Below, piece by piece: positions 57,425 to 64,000 of a stretch of DNA of 64,000 nucleotides (position 1 is its first letter; each line of letters begins with the position of its first letter). Location: positions 70,592-134,591 of the forward strand of contig KV423963.1 of assembly GCA_001632435.1 (NCBI GenBank). Direction: 5' to 3'. A model generated the notes under the pieces. It made no database searches. It saw only the letters and a list, made by a program, of their open reading frames with translations, and had not been told where the DNA came from. Both the position numbers and the translations under genes were made by a program. This DNA is from Calocera cornea HHB12733 (Eukaryota; Basidiomycota; Dacrymycetes; Dacrymycetales; Dacrymycetaceae).

Positions 57425-59165
57425 GCGTCTGTCGACAAGGTGATGTGGCTTTCACAACTCACGTCGCATAGTCCATATATCCTACAATGTCAGTCACACG
57501 CGCTACCGCCTCGCCTTGGCCTTCTTAAACCGCGGCATGCCCGCCTCAACCTCATCATCGTCCCTGTCCATCTGCTCCCTCGCGCCCTCCCTAGCCCGCT
57601 TCCTCCCCCGCCCGCCTTGCGTCCTCCTCCCATCCCCTTCCTTCATCTCCATCGTGCTCGCCCGTACCGCCTCGCCCACGCGCTCCCGCAGCATCTCCAC
57701 CTCCTCCCGGCTCGTCTCCTCATACGCATCCAGCTTCTTCCCGATAACATGCTCGATCCGCTGCAGCAACTCGACATCGTACTGCGTCACGATCGATATC
57801 GCCCTGCCCGCCCGCCCAGCACGCGCCGTGCGCCCGACGCGGTGGATGTAGTCCTTCGAGTTCGTCGGAAGGTCGTAGTTCACCACCGCGTCCACCTTGG
57901 GCATGTCCAGCCCACGACTCGCCACATCCGTAGCTACTAGGATGCCGCCGCGCTCAGCCTTGAACCGCGTGAGCGCGCCGAGCCGCTTGTCCTGCGGGAT
58001 GTCGCCGTGCAGCGGGATTGCGGGGAAGCCGAGGTGCCGCAGCGACAGGGTCAGCTTCGTCGCGTCGTGGATGGTGCGCACGAAGACGATCGTGCTGAGC
58101 CCCGTGAGCGTCGTGAGGATGTGCACCAGTTGCGGCTCTTTGATCGCCATCGGAGTGAGCACATAGGATTGTAAAAGAGTCGAGACGGTTTGGTACCTGT
58201 TTTCGTGTCAGCAAGCGGCAAAGGAATAGATTTGCATGCATACTTGGACGACACCTCCACCTTGACTGGGCTCTTCAAACTTGCCCTCTGCAGCTTCCCA
58301 ACCTTCGTCGTCATAGTCGCGGAGAACAACATCGTGTTCCTCTCCCTCGGTATGACCTTGAGCAGCTTGTCGATGATCGGGCCAAAGTCGAGGTCCAGCA
58401 GCCGATCCGCCTCATCCATCACCAGGTATTTCAATCCACGCAGAGAAAATCCCTTCGTGTTCTCGAGATGATCCTGAAGACGGCCTGGGGTGGCGACGAT
58501 AATGTGAGGGCGCTTGCTGAGCGCGACCGCTTGAGGGACCATCTTCACCCCTCCGATGAGCACGGCGCAGCGCACGCCGATCGTACTCCCGAGTGCTTCA
58601 AATTGTTGGGATATTTGATATGCCAGTTCACTGTTCAAAAGCATTGGTTAAATGCTCGTATTAAACACAGGTAGGGAACGCACCGAGTGGGAGCTAAGAC
58701 GACACAGAAGAACGGCTTGGGATCATCCCACAGCTTCTGCAATATCGGCAATGCGAACGCAGCCGTCTTCCCGCTCCCCGTCTCCGCCAATCCAATCACA
58801 TCTTTTCCCTCGAGCGCGGGGGGGATGGCCGCTACCTGGATGGGTGTGGGCCGCGTATAGTTGAGCGCTGTACAGGCTTGTACGAGAGGGTCGATGAGCC
58901 CGAGCGAGGAGAAGGTCACCGTCGGGTCGACGGCGGGCGCTATGGGTGGAGAGACGGCGCGTGGTGAAGCGGCGTCACCCTGTGACTGGGAGGGGGACGG
59001 TGCGCGGGATGAGGATGCTTCGGAGGAGGACATGGGGCGTTGACGGAGGGAGGAGGGAGGGAGGACGAGCGCTAACGAGGTCAGGGACCATCCGTAGAGA
59101 AATTTGGCTGACGTAAGATCAGTCGTGCCGGGCTTTATAGTGTTTGCGGATTTATTATCAGATGG
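57425..59165 (-). repeat. RRP3 duplication unit, copy 2 (inverted)
   Basis: Reverse-complement match to 16010-17735, including flanks on both sides. Exon and intron lengths are equal or nearly so. Confidence 0.9.
57503..59033 (-). CDS. RRP3: DEAD-box ATP-dependent rRNA helicase Rrp3/DDX47 (copy 2)
   Basis: 476 aa, exons 58684-59033, 58244-58630 and 57503-58196, lengths 350/387/694 nt exactly as in copy 1. All helicase motifs are intact ([35 protein letters not shown]). Seven amino-acid differences from copy 1 were noticed, for example IDPL for IGPL, DIPQDK for DISQDK and MAIKE for MTIKE. Mostly silent or conservative changes suggest both copies are, or were until lately, under selection. About 115 bp of shared 5' sequence may supply the same promoter. 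Its left neighbour is SCD6 and its right neighbour an F-box gene. Confidence 0.92.
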
Positions 59166-59202
59166 TAAATCTTCCTCTCACAGAATATGATAGATCAACT
59201 AA

Positions 59203-59235
59203 CCCGAATGAATCCCCTCTAAGCAGCATGCAGCG
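59203..59235. repeat. Remnant of dynactin 3' end
   Basis: 33 bp identical at 30 positions to 17893-17925 in the same orientation. That region covers the last codons, the stop and the start of the 3' UTR of the dynactin p150 gene. No other dynactin sequence was noticed here. Confidence 0.7.
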
Positions 59236-59496
59236 CCTAGCCACTTAGAGGAGGACAGCGACTCCAACTCTCTGAGAACAAGTGGGCGGCCGGCATTGGC
59301 CGGAGAAACTGCTGACGAAGCCGCTTACATAGGGTCCAGGCTTATCCGCGCGATTCGCCAGAATCATCGCGTGCGAGGTCGCTCCCCGCTGTCCTCAACG
59401 TCCATCAGCAACCTGTACAGACGTCGATCCGGTGGAGGGCTTCATGTATGCGCACTCTTCCATCTGTGTTGCTCACATATTGATTGTGCAAGCAGC
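59236..59496. promoter_or_regulatory. Upstream region of F-box copy 3
   Basis: No gene. Leads to the ATG at 59497. Confidence 0.3.
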
Positions 59497-60747
59497 ATGG
59501 CGACTGCCCACTCGCCCTCGGCCGCCAGCACCCGCACGGGCGTCGTCCCCCGCCTTCCGCACGAGCTGTACGAAGCGATCATCGCTTTCGTGCCCTCGCG
59601 CGCCGACCTGCTCCAACTCTGCCTTGTCAACTCCCTCCTGCATGACATCGCCGTGCGCTATCTGTACTGCCATCTGCGGCTGAAGGACTTCAAGCGGGCC
59701 ATCGGCGCGTGCCGCCTCATCCTCAAGAAGCCCGAAGTCGCCGGGTACATCACCCAGCTCGAAGCGGACTTTGGCGAGGTGCCAGACTGGATCGTACACC
59801 AGTGGCCGAAGCCCAAGATATTCCTCCACACATTCGCCCCTGCGTACTGCAGGGTCATGTTCCGTGCGTTCAGGCTCATGGGCAACCTCCAGCACCTCAC
59901 GTTCAAGAATACGAGCCCGCTCGGGCGGCTGCCGGCAAAGAACCTCGCCCTCTCCGGCATCGCTGTGCGTTCGCTCAACCTCCCTACATCGGTCTTCGAG
60001 CATGTGATTCTGCAGAGCCAGCCGCTCCTCGAGGACCTGGAGATCCACGATGGACCAAGCTTCTCCATTCCCGCCCTGCAGAAGTCCGCCATCCCAACCC
60101 TGCGCCGGCTCGCCGCGTTCCACGAGGACGCAAAGTACCTTATCCCCGGACGGCCGGTCATCCAGTTCCGCCCGCTCGATACGCTGCTCGAGGAGCATGT
60201 GCCGGGGTGCCTCAAGATCCTCTCGCAATCGACGGGGCCGCTCAGACATCTGAAGCTCTTGATGATGCGCATTGATGGCTTGTTCTTCGTCCGTGCTAGC
60301 GCGGCCATCCCGGATTTGGTCGACCTCATCATCCATAGTATGGAGAACGTAGAGTACACCGTACGCTCTCCACTGCCTCTCTTAGCTTCCAACTGACGAG
60401 AAACGCAGGTATCCCAAGAGCTGCACATGCCCGACGTACTCAACGCCTTCCAATCCTTCCGCGCTCTCGAGAACCTCGAGCTCCACTCATATTATGACCG
60501 CCCAGCGGCGCACTACTTTCCTCCCATCGGCCCGCTGGGGCGCGCCTGCCCCACCCTCCGAACATTCACGATCATCGACGAGCTGCGGGGGGACTCGGAG
60601 AGGAAGCGGATGCCTGCGAACCAGATGTGGCGGGATGGGAGGGCGCTAACCGAGGGGGATATGGAGTGGTGGCCCAGGGTCGGGTTCGCCAGGACCCCGC
60701 CGCCTAGGCCGGGGGCGCAGGTCGCGCTTGTGGAGTGGACGGAGTAG
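59497..60747 (+). CDS. F-box protein, Agaricomycete LRR-like family (copy 3)
   Basis: 400 aa, exons 59497-60360 and 60409-60747. The F-box is clear: VVPRLPHELYEAIIAFVPSR then ADLLQLCLVNSLLHDIAVRY and YLYCHLRLKD. The body has LRR-like segments and KYLIPGRPVIQF, the motif shared with the two minus-strand F-box genes at 6.6-9.4 kb. The only intron sits at the same relative place (after MENVEYT). The C-terminal exon gives LENLELHSYYDRPAAHYFPP and ends VEWTE. It is a probable SCF substrate adaptor; the target is unknown. Confidence 0.8.
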
Positions 60748-61366
60748 GAGAGCAGCTCTTGTTGTAGAGTGGGCAGTATAGGTTGATGATGGCATGTATA
60801 CATATAAGTTATCTTGGAAGGACCTTTACGGGCTGTCTTTCGTTCATGCGCCATGAGGCGCTACGACCACGGTTCTGGGGCAGCATCCGCGTATCTTCGT
60901 CAGGTCCATATGTGCCGGCTACAGGCACCGGTCGGACGATTGCACCGGCGTGGGCTCGCTCACCGTCGAACAAGACCACGTAGCATAGAGCAACAGCATG
61001 ACACGAAACAGTAATACGTCGTAATGTAAGGATGACAAGTGCCGCCGAACTGAACGGGTAATTCTTGTGCATGGTGATGGTACCTCTTGAGGAAATCGAG
61101 TCACGCGCAGTCGGCCGGCTTATCATCTGCTCCACATTTAGGAAGCCGGGTCGCGTCTGCGCATGACGAGCTGGGGGGAGGAGCGCGTAGACGGCTCCAC
61201 TGGCGGGTTAAGTTTAGCTCAACTGCTTCATGTAGGGAGTATGGATGGCATAGAACAACGATGGCATTTTCTTCATGAGGACTACGGGGAAGTGGCTACT
61301 TGATATGATGAGACAGCGGTTGAATCGCTTTCGTCGGGTCCAACCTTACTGGGCTCTCGTTTGAAA
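60748..61366. other. Intergenic, 3' flanks
   Basis: Convergent 3' ends of the F-box gene and lectin gene 1. No gene recognised. Confidence 0.4.
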
Positions 61367-62026
61367 CTAGGCGCCGACCACCTGGCTCGTGGGGAACATC
61401 AGCGTAAGAGCGTTAGTGGGATCGGAGCTCTCGGTGAGCAGCTTCCCGGAGAAACACTTGATCTCCCCAGCGATGTTGAAGATAGGGCTCTCGGTGTAGG
61501 AGGAGGACGGTCCGCCTGCGCCGTACGGGCCCGCCTCGCGCACCTTGCCGGTCGCGTGGTTGAGGATGATGAAGCTGACAGAGCACAGGTATGGGTCATT
61601 GCTGTAGTAGCCAACCATGCCGAGGCGTCCCGTGACACCGATCAGAACCTCCGAGGCTGCAGTCGCGCATTAGCGCTGCAGGTCTACCTGAGCAGGACGA
61701 AGTTGGTACGCACAGTCGAAGTCGATCGTCACGTTTGGCGTGCCACTGCCGAGGTGATTCCCGACTTTAGTAGAGCCGTCGGCCATGTTGTATGTGACCT
61801 TCATGCCTTCACGGGCCAGTTAGAAACAGGGGCCGGACGCAGAAGTATAGTCCAATACATACAGTCGACCAGCCACCCCTGGCTCAAGGCGATTTGCTTG
61901 ATGGACTTGATATTACCCACTGCACGTTGTTCAGCAATTGCGGCTAGAGCGGGTGCAGACGTGCTACATACAGGAGGAGTCATCGAAGGAGCTGCCGGTA
62001 TTGATGCCAAATGCCTGCGTGGACAT
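61367..62026 (-). CDS. Jacalin-type lectin 1
   Basis: 164 aa, exons 61972-62026, 61863-61919, 61714-61806 and 61367-61656. Single jacalin-related domain: IKSIKQIALSQGWLVD, VTYNMADGSTKVGNHLGSG, ASEVLIGVTGRLGMVGYY (as SSEVL after splicing), VSFIILN, REAGPYGAGG and the closing GEIKCFSGK block. These proteins bind mannose- or galactose-type glycans; in fungi they are usually cytoplasmic and often defensive or developmental. No signal peptide. Lectin 2 (63250-63949) has exons 2 and 3 of identical length (57 and 93 nt) and the same phases, so the pair arose by tandem duplication. Confidence 0.8.
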
Positions 62027-62115
62027 GGTTTGTGAGGTAGTAAGTGAAGGAGACGAATGTGCGAGTGGTAGTCGGGTTGAGCTTGGTGCTCTGCGAAGGG
62101 AGACCGTTCGCTTGA

Positions 62116-62126
62116 GTTATATACCA
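62116..62126 (-). promoter_or_regulatory. TATA box of lectin gene 1
   Basis: TATATAA on the minus strand about 90 bp before the ATG, a normal distance for a regulated fungal gene. Confidence 0.6.
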
Positions 62127-63249
62127 GCAGGCGTTCTGACTGCCTCACCTCAGCGTGGAAGAGATCGTCATGGATAGGACAAACACAGAGCGAACAACGT
62201 CGTCTCTGGGGCCAAGCTTTCCACAAAGTACATCATCGTATTTGAGAACCCTCATTGGGGAAATGTTAAGAGACTCGTGACAGCGAGCATCCCAGGCATG
62301 AACGAACCAAGAGGCTGTGATTGCCTGTACAGAGAAACCGAGCAGAGTCAAATTCTTCCCAGTACAATGTCAGATACAAATGCAGACAATGCTCCACAAT
62401 CACCAGCGCATAGTTTCAAGATATCAGCTTCGTAAGGGAAAGAACCAGTATTGCCATCACACGTGTGCAGACAGTGTAGTCACTTGTCGTCGCCAGAGAG
62501 TGCATAACTACCCAGAACGCAGGATGGGTGAAGTACAAATAGGCAGTCGTGCACTTTCGACAAGTCACCGGCCCAATTCGCCGACATCAAGTGACCTGAA
62601 GCACGTAACCAAATCGTGCGCTCCGCACGAATCGGCACCGGCCAAATTTTGGCCCGAGTATGGGACCCTGCCGAGTCCGAATAGCATCGGCACATATGGA
62701 GTCCAGAGTCTGGGTGTAGCTTACCCGCTCTTTGTGAAGTCACGGCACCCGCTGATACGGGACTTTCTGCTAAAGGCCTGCGGTCGTCGCAGCCCGAGAG
62801 GCAATGTATAGTCACCAGGCCGCGCTGGCACGGCCGCACGTTCAACTTGCCAATTGTGGGTCCATTCTGGGGCAGACACGCCATTCCTGGGCAGTTAGAA
62901 TGCACACCCTGTGTTTATACGGGAGCAGAAGAACATGTATTTCTTTCCATGTTGGAGGAATACTGTTGGTATAATGTATGCATGGCGGCACACGTTGTGG
63001 AGCGTCGCCATTAGGCAAGTACAGGCATGACACTTTCTTTAGGATTGCTTGGCGATGCCCCACGGTACGGTCGAAGAACTACGAGATCGTCCACAATTCT
63101 TGGAAATCCACGGGGGATCAGCAAATATCACGTGGCATAGAAAGCAATGACATTCTTTATTCAAGGGTTGACACACAGGAAGCATGAGGAGGATGGAAAA
63201 GCAGTCGGTTGGCAGCTTCGCCCTTCGCTGCTTGATACCGCGCCAGCCT
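62127..63249. other. Spacer between the lectin genes
   Basis: About 1.1 kb with no gene I can support on either strand. Short frames lack splice or motif support. It contains the promoter of lectin 1 and the 3' UTR of lectin 2. Confidence 0.4.
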
Positions 63250-63949
63250 CTATGCAGGGGTAGGAAGAATGGGGCCGCCAGGGTTGGTGTAAGGCGTAAT
63301 GCTTAGCACCTGGCTGTAGGGGAACACGAGGGTAAGTGCGTTGTTAGGGTCCGTCTTCTCCGTGAGCTCCTGGCCGGAGAACGACTTGATCTCGCCGACA
63401 ATAGTGAAGACGGTGCTGTGATAAGCAGTGACTGGGCCGGCAACACCATAGGGACCTTCAACTCGAACCTTGCCCGAGGCCTTGTCAAGGATAGTGAAGG
63501 AAAGAGACGAGAGGTAGTTGGCGTTGTCGTAGTAGCCGGAGACCCCGACCTTTCCGGTGACGCCAACCAGAACCTCCGAGGCTACATGGAGTCAGATATG
63601 GGAACACAGTACCCAAACGTGGGACGCACAGTTGAAGTCGATGGTGACGTTCGCGGTAGCACTCCCAAGGTGATTCGCAGTCTTAGTCGAGCCATTGGCG
63701 AGTACATAAGTAATCTCAATGCCTGACAGCCAGTTAGATCGATGCACGTGAGCGAAGACTGATCACAGCACACCATCAACGAGCCAGCCCTCGTAGAGCT
63801 TGATTTGGCTGATGGACTTGATGTCGCCCACTGCACAGGGATTAGTCCTTGAAGCTCAATAAGATGTATGCAAGCGACCTACGGGTGCTGTCGTCGAACT
63901 CCGGGCCCTTGCCAATACCAAAGGCTTCCCTTGGGCTAATGATAGACAT
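63250..63949 (-). CDS. Jacalin-type lectin 2
   Basis: 182 aa, exons 63883-63949, 63774-63830, 63630-63722 and 63250-63581. It starts MSIISPREAFGIGKGPEFDD. The domain shows SISQIKLYEGWLVDG, IEITYVLANGSTKTANHLGS, VLVGVTGKVGVSGYYDN, LSFTILDKASGKVRVEGPYG, FTIVGEIKSFSGQEL and ALTLVFPYSQVL. It then has a C-terminal Pro/Thr tail (SITPYTNPGGPILPTPA) that lectin 1 lacks. About half the residues are shared with lectin 1. No signal peptide. Confidence 0.82.
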
Positions 63950-64000
63950 GGCTTGATTGTACGGCTAACGGGATGGTATGGATGGGTGAAGTGCGAGGAG

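Overview
This window reads as nuclear DNA of an Agaricomycete (Basidiomycota). Genes are split by many short GT-AG introns of about 45-60 nt with CTRAC/CTAAC-like branch sites. Recognisable products are eukaryotic housekeeping proteins (TFIIH Tfb3, Rrp3, dynactin p150, NAC-alpha, GAR transformylase, mitochondrial GluRS, Scd6/Lsm14). Mobile DNA and fungal F-box and jacalin-lectin families sit between them. All gene models were spliced by eye; no tRNA or rRNA gene was recognised.

Layout. 1-848: 3' end of an allantoate-permease-type MFS transporter. 1172-4997: a complete 3.8-kb Mutator-like DNA transposon with 207-bp terminal inverted repeats, a 9-bp target duplication and a multi-exon transposase. 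It sits 32 bp upstream of the TFB3 start codon. 5039-10732: TFB3, two F-box genes, and a SIKE/FGFR1OP2-type (STRIPAK) coiled-coil protein. 11.4-15.7 kb: a strikingly CpG-depleted repeat-like island holding one intact orphan gene and one broken gene. 16.0-28.2 kb: a dense housekeeping block (RRP3 copy 1, dynactin p150, EGD2, ADE8, a PCI/SAC3-like protein, MSE1). 28.2-30.6 kb: GC-rich, apparently gene-free.

31-49.2 kb is an AT-richer accessory island. Its centre is an apparently intact Helitron Rep-helicase gene (35.3-41.4 kb, minus strand). Around it lie four genes that share a previously unnamed (to me) cysteine signature, C-x2-C-x19/21-C-x13-15-C-x2-C-x6/9-C. In all four the signature exon starts exactly at its first Cys codon. 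Three other cargo-like genes lie here: a possible OB-fold protein, an APH-type kinase with an in-frame stop, and a small His/Cys protein. I consider this island the most interesting part of the window.

49.2-64 kb: an LaeA-like methyltransferase, a microsatellite-rich gap, a low-complexity basic protein, SCD6, a second nearly identical RRP3 in opposite orientation, a third F-box gene related to the first two, and two tandem jacalin-type lectin genes with the same intron pattern. A 33-bp remnant of the dynactin 3' end lies beside RRP3 copy 2. This shows that the second locus came from a segmental duplication followed by inversion.
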